Assembly: GCA_028716485.1 (NCBI GenBank)
Contig: JAQUPS010000004.1
Location: forward strand, 1-37,078
Reading direction: 5' to 3'
Source: Patescibacteria group bacterium
GTDB taxonomy: Bacteria > Patescibacteriota > Patescibacteriia > Patescibacteriales > WJLG01
Length of the DNA: 37,078 nucleotides
Every line of letters starts with the position of its first letter. Position 1 is the first letter of the stretch. Below, piece by piece: positions 17,306 through 25,465 of the stretch. A program made the position numbers and the translations under genes. The notes below the pieces were generated by a model. It searched no databases. It was not told the DNA's origin and was given only the letters and a program-made list of their open reading frames with translations.

Positions 17306-17827
17306 TCAATATATTGTTTGTCCTTTTAAATCTTTTAACACATTCGTGCCATAACCATCATTGGCTAAAACCAACGAATCAGGACTTAAACTAAGCTCGG
17401 CCGCGCCGGAATCGATTTGTTTGAATGTCAACGAAACCACATTGCTCATTTTGTCCGTGCCCGGATAGGGAGCGACGCAGCTGATTTTTATTTCCCCCAG
17501 ATTATTATCAATTTTTTCTTCCACAAAAAAAGAGCAAAAAGAATCGGTTTTGCTCAAATTTGTTAAAAATAATTTGTCGGTCGGAAAGGAAATTTCCGCG
17601 CTTACCGTGTTGATTTCTTCGCCGGCCGGATCAACCACCAGATCCAGCGTGAGGGAATCGCCGGTTTTTTCTCTCACCGGGGTCAAAAAAAGAGCTGAAT
17701 TGGCGGATTGCGGGTTCAACTTGGGGCCGCGGTAATAAAAGTCTTCGGCTCTGGCCGGTTTTATCGCCGAAATAATAAACAGGGCTATTAAAATAATAAA
17801 TAGCGCCTTCAAACGGGCTTTAAGCAT
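17306..17827 (-). CDS. secreted stand-alone cohesin-domain protein
   Basis: The protein has 173 residues. A signal peptide ends near ARA|EDF (about residue 27). The rest is one cohesin-like domain, from ALFLTPVREKTGDSLTLDL to the LVLANDGYGTNVL motif that matches the second cohesin protein. There is no membrane helix or anchor motif after it, so it would be released or held by partners. It is the only protein gene on the minus strand, convergent with the anchored cohesin gene. On the minus strand AGGAGG (17837-17842) lies 9 bases before the ATG, and a TATAAT lies at 17905-17910. It may compete for or bridge dockerins. Confidence 0.78.
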   Translation of the reverse strand: MLKARLKALFIILIALFIISAIKPARAEDFYYRGPKLNPQSANSALFLTPVREKTGDSLTLDLVVDPAGEEINTVSAEISFPTDKLFLTNLSKTDSFCSFFVEEKIDNNLGEIKISCVAPYPGTDKMSNVVSLTFKQIDSGAAELSLSPDSLVLANDGYGTNVLKDLKGQTIY

Positions 17828-17845
17828 GGGAAAAGCCCTCCTCTC

Positions 17846-17864
17846 CCCCTACGACAAATAGGGG
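17846..17864 (-). promoter_or_regulatory. leader hairpin of the minus-strand cohesin gene
   Basis: CCCCTA (17846-17851) pairs with TAGGGG (17859-17864). In the minus-strand message this hairpin sits directly upstream of the AGGAGG ribosome-binding site. A control role is inference. Confidence 0.45.
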
Positions 17865-17939
17865 TTTTAGCTTTGAAAAATACTTAGATTAGCTGTATAG
17901 TTGTATTATACCACGTATTATAGAGCAAAGAACAGAGAG

Positions 17940-17945
17940 TATAAT
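17940..17945 (+). promoter_or_regulatory. -10 box of Cys-rich lipoprotein gene
   Basis: TATAAT at 17940-17945 lies 16 bases before ATG 17962. A convincing -35 box was not seen. It follows AGAGCAA/AGAACAG repeat words. Confidence 0.45.
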
Positions 17946-17961
17946 CACTTAATTTTATCCA

Positions 17962-18654
17962 ATGCTTAATAAACGCCAACTATTACCGGTATTATTGTTT
18001 TTTTTAATCGTCTTGCTGCCTGCCTGCGCGAAAAATAATCAGGCTGCCGGCCGTAAAGTTCCGGAAGTTTTATTGGCCACTGATTGCGGTTTTGACAAGT
18101 TGAAATGCTGCGCGACAACGCCCGCCTGCACTTATGGCCAGCAGTGCTGTGTTGACCCCAATGATCCGGCGCGAAATTATTGCAATGACGCTTGCGCTTG
18201 CGGCAGCAATGATGAATTCTGTTGCGCCGGAAATAAATGCAACGGCAATGCCGTCTGCGTCAACGGCCTTTGCTCCGCTTGCGGGGACAAAAATCAGTCT
18301 TGCTGCGCCGCCGGGGCAAGCTGCCAGCCCGATTTGATCTGCCTTGATAATAAGTGCGCCGAGTGCGGAATAACCGGCGGGCCATGTTGCCCAGGCGCGA
18401 ATAAATGTTTATCCAAGGAAGGCGAGCGGTCTGAGTGTTGGAATAATATTTGCGCCAGCTGCGGCTTTGACGGCAATCTCCCTTGCTCGACCGGTGATAA
18501 ATGCCTGCCCGGCCAGATATTTGCCGGCAAAACCTGCGAACGCTGCGGCCAAGCCAATCAGCCTTGCTGTCTTGCCAATTCCGGCAAAGGCTATGCCTGT
18601 GATCCGGCCGTTGGATTAAAATGCGAATTAGGATTCTGTTCGTTAGAACATTAG
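17962..18654 (+). CDS. cysteine-rich lipoprotein
   Basis: The protein has 230 residues. A lipobox LLPAC ends the signal peptide, with Cys22 the expected lipidation site. By my count there are 37 cysteines (about 16%), with six CC pairs spaced through the chain. Units of the form CG-x-x-x-x-CC-x(4-6)-C-x(5)-C-x(4)-C repeat four to five times and resemble small knottin-like or EGF-like disulfide modules. No named family is recognised. The protein would be tethered to the outer face of the membrane. It lies next to the cohesin/dockerin genes, which also encode disulfide-rich proteins. The last codons overlap a palindromic repeat, so the C-terminus may have been reshaped by it. Confidence 0.75.
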   Translation: MLNKRQLLPVLLFFLIVLLPACAKNNQAAGRKVPEVLLATDCGFDKLKCCATTPACTYGQQCCVDPNDPARNYCNDACACGSNDEFCCAGNKCNGNAVCVNGLCSACGDKNQSCCAAGASCQPDLICLDNKCAECGITGGPCCPGANKCLSKEGERSECWNNICASCGFDGNLPCSTGDKCLPGQIFAGKTCERCGQANQPCCLANSGKGYACDPAVGLKCELGFCSLEH

Positions 18655-18722
18655 AACATCGAGCAAAGAACAGAACGCATTTAATGCTGTTTGCTCTATG
18701 CTCCATGCTCTTTGCTCTTTTT
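18647..18722. repeat. 7-nt-periodic inverted repeat, GAGCAAA/GAACAT theme
   Basis: The left arm (18647-18680) overlaps the stop of the lipoprotein gene. The right arm (18684-18722) reads TGCTCTA, TGCTCCA and TGCTCTT in perfect 7-nt register and ends in a T-run, so it may also terminate transcription. Confidence 0.8.
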
Positions 18723-18725
18723 CGT

Positions 18726-18754
18726 TTGAATAAAACTTAAAAAAATGTTAAAAT
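18726..18754 (+). promoter_or_regulatory. promoter of the TraD-like gene pair
   Basis: TTGAAT (18726-18731), a 17-base spacer and an extended -10 TGtTAAAAT (hexamer 18749-18754). The ATG follows 26 bases after the -10. Confidence 0.7.
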
Positions 18755-18780
18755 ATTATATAGAGAGATAAATTTAACCA

Positions 18781-20265
18781 ATGAATATCGTCATCGATTT
18801 TACGCCTATTTTGAATTTTTTCAGCTTGCCGGCCGATGTGATTCTAGCCAAGGCGCTTTTTTATTTCGGCTGGATTCCGGTGGCGATGGCTTTCCTTTGG
18901 GGGGCGTTTGAGCTCTGGATTTTTTACCGTCAGAGCCAATGGGCGGCCAAGAATGCCAAGTATACGCTTTTGGCAATCGACATTCCCCGCGGCAACGAAC
19001 AGTCGCCCCGCGCCGTGGAAAATTTATTCGCCTATTTGGGCGGCGCGCACGGCACGATCAATCTGATTGAAAAATACTGGGAAGGTAAATTCCAAATGGG
19101 TTTTTCTTTTGAAATTATCAGCACCGGCGGCTATACCCAATTTTTGATCCGCACGCCGATTGTCCAGCGCGATCTGGTCGAGTCGGCGATCTATGCCCAA
19201 TATCCGGACGCGGAAATAACCGAAGTCGATGATTACGCCACCGCTTTCCAAGATGTCCGGTTTCCGAATGACAAATATGATATTGTGGGAGCCGAATTCA
19301 TTCAGACCATGCCCAAGGCCTATCCGATCAAAACTTACGAAGAGTTCGAGCATATGATGGGGGAGCCGGAAACGCATTTTAAAGATCCGATGGCCGCGCT
19401 GATGGATCTGTGTTCCAGCATGCGGCCGGGCGAGAATTTTTGGCTGCAGCTTTTGGTGATTCCGACCGGGTTTGATTGGATTGATGATTTGGATAAAGAG
19501 GTGAGCAAGATTTTGGGGGAGAAAGCCAAATTTAACAAGAATATTTTGCATTATGGAGCCGATGCCGCCTTGGGGATCATTTCCGCGGCGAGCAGCGCCG
19601 TGATGGCTCCGGTTGAGCCGGCCAAAAAAATCGAAAAGAAAGATGACGCGCTGAAAATGATGAATTTGAAGCCGAAGCAGAAAAAAAGAGTGGAAGGCAT
19701 TGAGAAAAAATCCGGCAAAATCGCTTTCGAGTTTAAAATCAGATTTGTTTATATCGCGGAAAAAGAAATATTCAATAAGGCTAAATCTTTCGGCGGCATT
19801 GTCGGCTATATGAAACAGTTTGCGGCGCTTGATTCGAATAATTTGAAGCCGGATATGGATAAGACGGCGACTTCCACGGCCTATTTATTCCGTTTGGGCC
19901 ATCTGAACGCCAGAAAAAACAGGATTTTGAGAAATTATATCAACCGCGATACTGTCGCCGGGCGCAAACGCGGACTTTTTAACGTTGAAGAGCTGGCGAC
20001 TATCTGGCATTTCCCCAATGAAGGCACGGTTAAGGCGCCGATGATCCAGAAAGCGCCGGGCCGCAAAGCCGAACCGCCGATGACTTTGCCGCAGGCGGAA
20101 GAGATCGTCGGGGAAGAAAAAGCCGAGCCGCTGTTTTTGGGAGATTTGGAAGAATCGGCCGCGGTCGGAAACAAGCCGGCTGCCAGGCGGGCGGAACCGC
20201 CAACAACCGAAAAAATAACAGAAGATGATAAAGGAACGCCGCCGGAAAATTTACCTTTTGTATAA
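18781..20265 (+). CDS. membrane-anchored protein coupled to TraD-like ATPase
   Basis: The protein has 494 residues. One or two hydrophobic segments occupy about 20-50, and the rest is predicted soluble and cytoplasmic. No catalytic motif was recognised. Features include IPRGNEQSP RAVENLFAYL near residue 70, a mixed alpha/beta core, a charged stretch KKIEKKDDALKMM (about 280-295), and a Pro/Glu/Ala-rich tail. The next gene starts 5 bases after the stop, so the two are translationally linked. The pair resembles the conserved arrangement in CPR genomes where an uncharacterised anchored protein precedes a type IV secretion-like ATPase. It may be the membrane platform for that ATPase. Function is inference from context only. 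Confidence 0.72.
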   Translation: MNIVIDFTPILNFFSLPADVILAKALFYFGWIPVAMAFLWGAFELWIFYRQSQWAAKNAKYTLLAIDIPRGNEQSPRAVENLFAYLGGAHGTINLIEKYWEGKFQMGFSFEIISTGGYTQFLIRTPIVQRDLVESAIYAQYPDAEITEVDDYATAFQDVRFPNDKYDIVGAEFIQTMPKAYPIKTYEEFEHMMGEPETHFKDPMAALMDLCSSMRPGENFWLQLLVIPTGFDWIDDLDKEVSKILGEKAKFNKNILHYGADAALGIISAASSAVMAPVEPAKKIEKKDDALKMMNLKPKQKKRVEGIEKKSGKIAFEFKIRFVYIAEKEIFNKAKSFGGIVGYMKQFAALDSNNLKPDMDKTATSTAYLFRLGHLNARKNRILRNYINRDTVAGRKRGLFNVEELATIWHFPNEGTVKAPMIQKAPGRKAEPPMTLPQAEEIVGEEKAEPLFLGDLEESAAVGNKPAARRAEPPTTEKITEDDKGTPPENLPFV

Positions 20266-20269
20266 ATGT

Positions 20270-22090
20270 ATGATAAATAGCGAGATAACCACTTTTGCCG
20301 AAACAACTTTTCGCAACCGGAAATTGAAATTCGGCATCAAGACCGACGACCGCCGCCGCCACATGTATTTGATTGGAAAAACCGGCATGGGCAAGTCGAC
20401 GATTTTGGAAAATATGATCGTCGCCGATATCCGCGCCGGGCGGGGAGTGGCGCTGGTCGATCCGCACGGCGATCTGGCGGAAAAAGTGATGCAATATATT
20501 CCGGCCGAGCGGGTCAAGGATGTCATTTATTTCAATCCGTCCGATACTGATTTCCCCATCGCGTTCAATATCGTCGAAGCGGTCGATATCAAAGTGCGGC
20601 ATCTGGTCGCTTCCGGTTTGGTCGGGGTGTTCAAGAAACTTTGGGCCGATTCGTGGGGGCCGCGCTTGGAATATATTTTGCGCAATGCCATCTTGGCGGT
20701 TTTGGATTATCCCAATTCCACCTTGCTCTCGGTCATTCAGATGCTTTCCGACAAGGCTTACCGCAAAAAAGTCATGGCTGAAGTGAAAGATCCGGTGGTC
20801 AAATCTTTCTGGCTGAAAGAATTCGCCAGCTATGCCGATAAATTCGCTTCCGAAGCGGTTTCGCCGATCCAAAACAAAGTCGGCCAATTTTTATCCAGCT
20901 CCTTGATCAGGAATATTGTCGGCCAGACCCGCTCCTCGATCGACGTCCGCGAAGTGATGGATCAGGGAAAAATCTTGATTATGAACCTGTCCAAAGGGCA
21001 TATCGGCGAAGATAATTCCGCGCTCTTGGGCGCGATGATGATCACCAAAATCCAGCTGGCGGCGATGAGCCGGGTGGACATTCCGGAAAAGGAAAGAAAA
21101 GATTTTTATCTTTACATCGACGAGTTCCAGAATTTCAGCACCGAATCTTTCGCGACGATCTTGTCCGAAGCGCGGAAATATCATTTGAACTTGATCATCG
21201 CCCATCAATATATGGAGCAGCTTACCGATGAAGTGAAAGCGGCCGTGTTCGGCAACGTCGGCACGTTGGTCGCTTTCCGCGTCGGCGCCGTCGATGCCGA
21301 AGAATTGGTCAAGGAATTCGCGCCGATTTTTGAGGAAGAGGATATTCTTAATCTTCCCAAATATGAGTTTTATATTAAATTAATGATTGACGGCGTGGCT
21401 TCCTCGCCTTTTTCCGCCCGAGGCTTGCCGCCGCTGTCAGACGCGGAGCGGACGAATAATTTGGACAAGGCGGTGCAATGGACGCGGCAAAATTTCGCCA
21501 AACCGCAGGCGGAAGTCGAGGAGGAAATAATGAGAATTCATTTTGCCGAAGAGCCGGCCAGGCCGCCGGCCGCGCCGGGAAGGGAAATAAAATCCGCCGC
21601 TGATTTTTCCAAACCGAGTCTGGAAAAATCAAGAATTGAAACTCGTCCTAATTTTGTGCCCAGATTTGAAACCGCCACCGCCAAAGCCGACAAGCCGGAA
21701 AGGCCGGAAAGGAGAGAACAGCCGAAAGCGGGCGGAGTTCTTTACGATGCCAAGTGCGCTTCCTGCGGAACTGACACGAAAGTTCCTTTCAAGCCGGATA
21801 GCTCCCGGCCGGTTTACTGCAAAAACTGCCTGTCGGAATTAAAAAAGAAAAAGCGCGACGGATTTTCAGAGCGGCGTCCGGAAAAAAAAGGCCGAGTCGA
21901 TCTTTCTCAGATTTCACCTTCGGCGCTTCTGAAGCAAGGCGCGGTTTCCGGCGCTGATAAAGATGAAGGCTATGTTTCGCTCGCCAAATTGAAAGAAGCG
22001 GTGAAATCCGGTTTTAAGCCGGCGCCGGCAGCCGCGGAAAAAAATTCCGACAAAGATTTGGCGGAAGGGGAGGATATCGTGTTTGAATAA
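20270..22090 (+). CDS. TraD/VirD4-type DNA-transfer ATPase with zinc ribbon
   Basis: The protein has 606 residues from ATG 20270. An alternative upstream start at 20225 would overlap the previous gene. Walker A GKTGMGKST is at 36-44 and Walker B LYIDEFQNFS at 281-290. The HQYMEQL segment (312-318) and AFRVG (335-339) match the TraM-recognition/TraG-TraD branch of the FtsK-HerA superfamily. No N-terminal membrane helices are present, so membrane binding would come from the preceding protein. A disordered Pro/Ala/Glu linker (about 425-488) leads to a zinc ribbon with CASC (496-499) and CKNC (517-520). No relaxase or pilus gene is nearby, so a conjugative role is not shown. DNA uptake, segregation or secretion are alternatives. 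Confidence 0.85.
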   Translation: MINSEITTFAETTFRNRKLKFGIKTDDRRRHMYLIGKTGMGKSTILENMIVADIRAGRGVALVDPHGDLAEKVMQYIPAERVKDVIYFNPSDTDFPIAFNIVEAVDIKVRHLVASGLVGVFKKLWADSWGPRLEYILRNAILAVLDYPNSTLLSVIQMLSDKAYRKKVMAEVKDPVVKSFWLKEFASYADKFASEAVSPIQNKVGQFLSSSLIRNIVGQTRSSIDVREVMDQGKILIMNLSKGHIGEDNSALLGAMMITKIQLAAMSRVDIPEKERKDFYLYIDEFQNFSTESFATILSEARKYHLNLIIAHQYMEQLTDEVKAAVFGNVGTLVAFRVGAVDAEELVKEFAPIFEEEDILNLPKYEFYIKLMIDGVASSPFSARGLPPLSDAERTNNLDKAVQWTRQNFAKPQAEVEEEIMRIHFAEEPARPPAAPGREIKSAADFSKPSLEKSRIETRPNFVPRFETATAKADKPERPERREQPKAGGVLYDAKCASCGTDTKVPFKPDSSRPVYCKNCLSELKKKKRDGFSERRPEKKGRVDLSQISPSALLKQGAVSGADKDEGYVSLAKLKEAVKSGFKPAPAAAEKNSDKDLAEGEDIVFE

Positions 22091-22168
22091 ATAGAACAAT
22101 GATCAAAGAACATAGAACACAGAGCATTCGCGTCCGGATGTTCCATGCTCTATGTTCTTTGTTCTATT
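22089..22168. repeat. 7-nt-periodic inverted repeat, AGAACAT theme
   Basis: The left arm (22089-22126) overlaps the TAA stop of the ATPase gene. The right arm (22138-22168) reads TGTTCCA, TGCTCTA and TGTTCTT in strict 7-nt register. The same family occurs at 5421 and 18647. Confidence 0.8.
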
Positions 22169-22173
22169 GAGAT

Positions 22174-22824
22174 ATGACTTTTTTTAGCATCAAGAATATT
22201 ATCGATAATTTCAGCCTGTTTTCCGTCAACGGAATTACTTTCGTAATGCTGGTCTGGAATATGGTATTGGCGATGGCGCCCTTCGGTTTTTTTCTGCTTT
22301 TTTCCTCTTATTGGCATCGGACCAAGTTTGAAAAAAATGGGCAAAAGATTTTAGCCGCGATATTTTTTTTCCTCTGGTTAATTTTTTTGCCCAATGCCGC
22401 TTATTTGATTGCTGATATTCGCCATTTGCTGGACTATTGCCCGCCCGGTTCTTTTGTCAACGTTTGCGTTAACGGCGCTTGGGAAATAATGTTCTTTTTT
22501 GTTTACAGCGTTTTTGGCTGGGCGTTTTTAGTGATCTATTTGAGCCAAATGCGCGCCTTGCTCGCGGAAATATTCAATCAACGGACTGCTAAAATGATAA
22601 CCTTGCTTATCATCCCCGCGCTGGCTCTGGGGGTCTTATTCGGCTTGACCGAACGATTCAATAGCTGGGATATATTTATTCATCCCTTGGCAATTTTCCA
22701 AAATTTGCTAAGGTATATGACGAGCTGGGATTATTTCCGCAATTGGCTGGCGTTTATGGCCGGCTACTATATATTATACTTTTTCGGCGCTACCATGTTT
22801 AAAACGAAACTGACGAAAAATTAG
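22174..22824 (+). CDS. DUF1361 family membrane protein
   Basis: The protein has 216 residues and about six membrane helices. The signature LPNAAYLIADIRHL (about 71-84) and the later NSWD and HPL motifs fit the DUF1361 family, whose role is unknown. It starts a few bases after the palindromic repeat at 22089-22168 and may be read from the upstream operon. Nothing in the sequence indicates a substrate. Confidence 0.8.
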   Translation: MTFFSIKNIIDNFSLFSVNGITFVMLVWNMVLAMAPFGFFLLFSSYWHRTKFEKNGQKILAAIFFFLWLIFLPNAAYLIADIRHLLDYCPPGSFVNVCVNGAWEIMFFFVYSVFGWAFLVIYLSQMRALLAEIFNQRTAKMITLLIIPALALGVLFGLTERFNSWDIFIHPLAIFQNLLRYMTSWDYFRNWLAFMAGYYILYFFGATMFKTKLTKN

Positions 22825-22908
22825 AGGCAGAGGATCGGCCAATTAGTTGATTAGGCGGTCAAAAAAATAAGTTGGTTATTTTTTAACAGATGAATAAATT
22901 TTTCCATA

Positions 22909-23047
22909 GCGCGCATTGGAAAATTTTGGATAAGACGCGCAGCGTAGAAACCGTGCAAAATTTCGTTGTTTGAGGAGGCGCCGTGCCGACGAGTTCGAAA
23001 TTTTGCTAGGTTTCATAGCGGAGCGTCCCAAAATTTGTCCAGCGCGC
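22909..23047. repeat. 139-nt fold-back (MITE/REP-like) element
   Basis: The gap 22825-23098 holds no gene. GCGCGC begins (22909-22914) and ends (23042-23047) the element. Outer arms about 30 nt long pair imperfectly. An inner GAAACC (22947-22952) pairs with GGTTTC (23009-23014), and GCAAAATTTCG (22955-22965) pairs perfectly with 22996-23006. The tip has a GAGGAGGCGCC segment. It has no coding capacity and no target-site duplication was identified. Confidence 0.7.
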
Positions 23048-23058
23048 GATTTTTTGTG

Positions 23059-23087
23059 CCACTTTTTTCTAAAAAAAGTGGTAAAAT
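23059..23087 (+). promoter_or_regulatory. hairpin overlapping extended -10 promoter
   Basis: CCACTTTTTT (23059-23068) pairs with AAAAAAGTGG (23072-23081), and the right arm runs into TGgTAAAAT (hexamer 23082-23087). The box AAAAAAGTGGTA is shared with the promoter at 9506-9521. ATG 23099 lies 11 bases after the -10, so the leader would be very short. Confidence 0.5.
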
Positions 23088-23098
23088 AATAATTTAAT

Positions 23099-24682
23099 AT
23101 GGATTACTTAAAAATCGGCAAAGCGACTGAATTGACCGGAGGCGACCGGATTTTTTACCGCCTGCTGGAAATTTTTCCCGGCGCTTTTGCCTGGGGAACT
23201 TTGCTGATTGTAATTATTTTTTCTTATTTCCAGCCGGTTTGGGTGGCCTATTTTATCATCGCTTTCGATGTTTACTGGCTCTTGCTCGTGCTTTATCTGG
23301 GAATCATGCTTTTCGCTTCGTATTTCAAGATTCAGAAGATGCGCCAGATTGATTGGCGCCGCAGATGCGAGGAGCTGATCACTGGGAAAAATGATAAATT
23401 GCCGGCCGATAGCCTGGCCAGGGCGGGCTTCATTTATCGCGATATCGTCCATTTGATAATTATGCCGACGCTCATTGAATCGGCGGAAGTTTTGCGCGCC
23501 AGCATCCAATCCATCGTCGATGACGGTTTTCCCGCGGAAAACATAATTTTCGTTCTGGCGATCGAGGAGCGCGAAGGGCAAAACGGATTGGACAAAGCGG
23601 AAATACTAAAAAAAGAATTTACCGGCAAGTTCCGCGATTTTTTCGTCGCCATTCATCCGGACGGCATCGTCGGAGAGCTTAAGGGCAAAGGCGCCAATCA
23701 GACCTGGGCGGCCCGTCGGGTCAAGGAGGAAATAATCGATAAAGAAAAAATTCCTTATGATAAAATTTTGGTCAGCGTTTTTGACGCTGACACGGTTGTT
23801 TATCCGGGATTTTTTTATTGCCTCTCTTATTATTTCTTGACTTTCACCAAGCCCTATCGCGTCAGCTATCAGCCCGTGCCGCTTTATCATAACAATGTCT
23901 GGGAAGTGCCGTTCTTCTCGCGCGTCGCCGCCTCCTCCAATACTTTTTGGCAGATGATGCAGCAGATCCGCCCGGACAAGCTGGCCACCTATTCTTCCCA
24001 TTCAATGAGCTGGCAGGCTTTGGTGGATATCGGCTTCTGGTCGACGACGATGGTTTCCGAAGATTCCCGGATTTATTGGCATTGCTATTTTCACTATAAC
24101 GGCGATTACCGGGCCGAGCCGATTTTTTTTCCGATTTCGATGGATTCGATCATGGTGCAGGACAATTGGAATACGATGAAAGGCTTGTACAAGCAGCAGC
24201 GCCGCTGGGGCTGGGGAGTGGAGAATATTCCTTATTTGATTTTCAATACGGTGAAGCGCTGGAAAAATCTGCCCAAGCGCGACGCGCTGGATAAAATTTT
24301 CACTCAGGTTTACGGCTTTCATTCTTGGGCGACCAACGCGCTGATTATCGGCGTGGTCGGCTGGCTGCCGCTGTTTTTCGGCGGCGAGGCTTTCAACGGC
24401 ATGGTCATCTCGGGCAATCTGCCCAATGTCACCAAAACTCTGATGACGCTCTCGATGTCCGGCTTGGTGATTTCGGCGATTGTTTCTTCACTGCTGATGC
24501 CGCGCCGTCCGGTCGGGGTCAGCCGGCTCAAGCGAGTGATGATTGTTTTGGAATGGCTACTGCTTCCCTTGGGAATTATTTTCTTCGGCGCTTTTCCCGC
24601 GCTCGACGCGCAAACCCGCCTGATGTTCGGCAAATACATGGGTTTTCTGGTCACGCCCAAAACAAGAAAAACGGAAATTTGA
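23099..24682 (+). CDS. membrane-embedded family 2 glycosyltransferase
   Basis: The protein has 527 residues. Two N-terminal membrane helices (about 29-75) precede a cytoplasmic GT-A domain, and four helices follow at about 405-515. Catalytic motifs are present: DAD (229-231) for metal/nucleotide-sugar binding, ED (321-322) for the catalytic base, and QQRRW (366-370), the QxxRW motif of processive GT2 enzymes. The layout matches cellulose-synthase-like or HasA-like enzymes, which make and extrude polysaccharide. The sugar cannot be inferred. It is followed by division and wall genes, suggesting a role in envelope polysaccharide. Confidence 0.85.
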   Translation: MDYLKIGKATELTGGDRIFYRLLEIFPGAFAWGTLLIVIIFSYFQPVWVAYFIIAFDVYWLLLVLYLGIMLFASYFKIQKMRQIDWRRRCEELITGKNDKLPADSLARAGFIYRDIVHLIIMPTLIESAEVLRASIQSIVDDGFPAENIIFVLAIEEREGQNGLDKAEILKKEFTGKFRDFFVAIHPDGIVGELKGKGANQTWAARRVKEEIIDKEKIPYDKILVSVFDADTVVYPGFFYCLSYYFLTFTKPYRVSYQPVPLYHNNVWEVPFFSRVAASSNTFWQMMQQIRPDKLATYSSHSMSWQALVDIGFWSTTMVSEDSRIYWHCYFHYNGDYRAEPIFFPISMDSIMVQDNWNTMKGLYKQQRRWGWGVENIPYLIFNTVKRWKNLPKRDALDKIFTQVYGFHSWATNALIIGVVGWLPLFFGGEAFNGMVISGNLPNVTKTLMTLSMSGLVISAIVSSLLMPRRPVGVSRLKRVMIVLEWLLLPLGIIFFGAFPALDAQTRLMFGKYMGFLVTPKTRKTEI

Positions 24683-24765
24683 TATTCGAAATTAGAAATT
24701 CGGGGTTGAAAATAGGAATAACCGGCGCGATATCAAATATCGAATTTCAAATTTATAATTTCGTC
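24683..24765. repeat. 7-nt-periodic inverted repeat, GAAATTC theme
   Basis: GATATTC, GAAATTA and GAAATTC on the left and AAATATC, GAATTTC on the right form an interrupted inverted repeat that fills the gap to the FtsB-like gene. Confidence 0.65.
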
Positions 24766-24767
24766 AA

Positions 24768-25178
24768 ATGCTTCGAAAAAATAACAAAAGAAAATTTTTC
24801 ACCGGATTATTTTTAACTCCATATTTTTTTACCTTGGTTTGTTTAATTGTGATCGCCATGATCATTTTGCCGGTTTATCGAAATGCCCGCCAGCGTTTTG
24901 CCGTCAATGGCGAGATAGTTGATCTGCAAAAGCAAATCGCCAGCCTGCAATCAAGCAATGATGATCTGGCCAAGCTGGAAACGTATCTGCAGTCCGACCA
25001 ATTCGCCGAAAAAGAAGCCCGGCTGAATTTGGGTTTGAAAATGCCGGGCGAACACGTGGCGGTGATTGAAAATTCCGGCCTGAACAGCCAGCTCGATAAC
25101 GGCGGCTCGGCGAACGATAACACTGACAAAAAAAATTCCAACATCAGGAAATGGTGGAATTATTTCTTCGGACAATGA
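24768..25178 (+). CDS. FtsB/DivIC-like septum formation initiator
   Basis: The protein has 136 residues. A basic N-terminus, one membrane helix (about 17-37), a coiled coil (about 40-75) with Gln/Leu spacing, and the family motif EKEARLNLGLKMPGE (about 82-96) are in the expected order. FtsB/DivIC proteins bridge the divisome and septal peptidoglycan synthesis with FtsL and FtsQ/DivIB. The tail after residue 100 is Asn/Asp/Lys-rich. Downstream wall and FtsEX genes support a division context. Confidence 0.85.
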   Translation: MLRKNNKRKFFTGLFLTPYFFTLVCLIVIAMIILPVYRNARQRFAVNGEIVDLQKQIASLQSSNDDLAKLETYLQSDQFAEKEARLNLGLKMPGEHVAVIENSGLNSQLDNGGSANDNTDKKNSNIRKWWNYFFGQ

Positions 25179-25190
25179 CACGGATAATTT

Positions 25191-25262
25191 TCAAATTACA
25201 AATCAAAATTTTAAAATAAATTAAAAATTCCAATTTTAAATTTAAAATTGAGATTTGAAAAA
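25191..25262. repeat. AT-rich 7-nt-periodic inverted array
   Basis: CAAATTA, CAAATCA words are followed by TTTAAATTTAAAATTGAGATTTG in inverted sense, between the FtsB-like gene and the tRNA. Confidence 0.5.
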
Positions 25263-25266
25263 TCTG

Positions 25267-25339
25267 AGCCGATGACCGGAATTGAACCGGTAACCTACGG
25301 TTTACGATACCGTTGCTCTACCAGTTGAGCTACATCGGC
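25267..25339 (-). tRNA. tRNA-Thr (CGT)
   Basis: A full cloverleaf reads on the minus strand. Acceptor GCCGATG pairs with CATCGGC, D stem GCTC/GAGC, anticodon stem ACGGT/ACCGT with loop ATCGTAA (anticodon CGT), and T stem ACCGG/CCGGT with loop TTCAATT. The discriminator base is T and CCA is not encoded. It decodes ACG. Confidence 0.95.
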
Positions 25340-25342
25340 AAT

Positions 25343-25376
25343 AACGGAAATTTGAAATTGGAAATTCGAAATTTGT
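25343..25376. repeat. short 7-nt-periodic array
   Basis: Words of the form GAAATTT, GAAATTG and GAAATTC follow one another between the tRNA and the next promoter. Confidence 0.5.
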
Positions 25377-25392
25377 AGTGAAAAATCGCAAC

Positions 25393-25421
25393 TTTCCATA
25401 ATAACGAATAGTTGGTATTAT
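25393..25421 (+). promoter_or_regulatory. promoter of the carboxypeptidase gene
   Basis: TTTCCA (25393-25398), a 17-base spacer and an extended -10 TGgTATTAT (hexamer 25416-25421). The ATG is 44 bases after the -10. Confidence 0.55.
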
Positions 25422-25465
25422 AAAAGTATCATTAAATATTTATAAAATCAAGGCAAGACGTCATT

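Noticed and set aside
12866-17827. A cellulosome
   Set aside because: No catalytic, cellulose-binding or multi-cohesin scaffoldin protein is present. Each cohesin protein has one cohesin.
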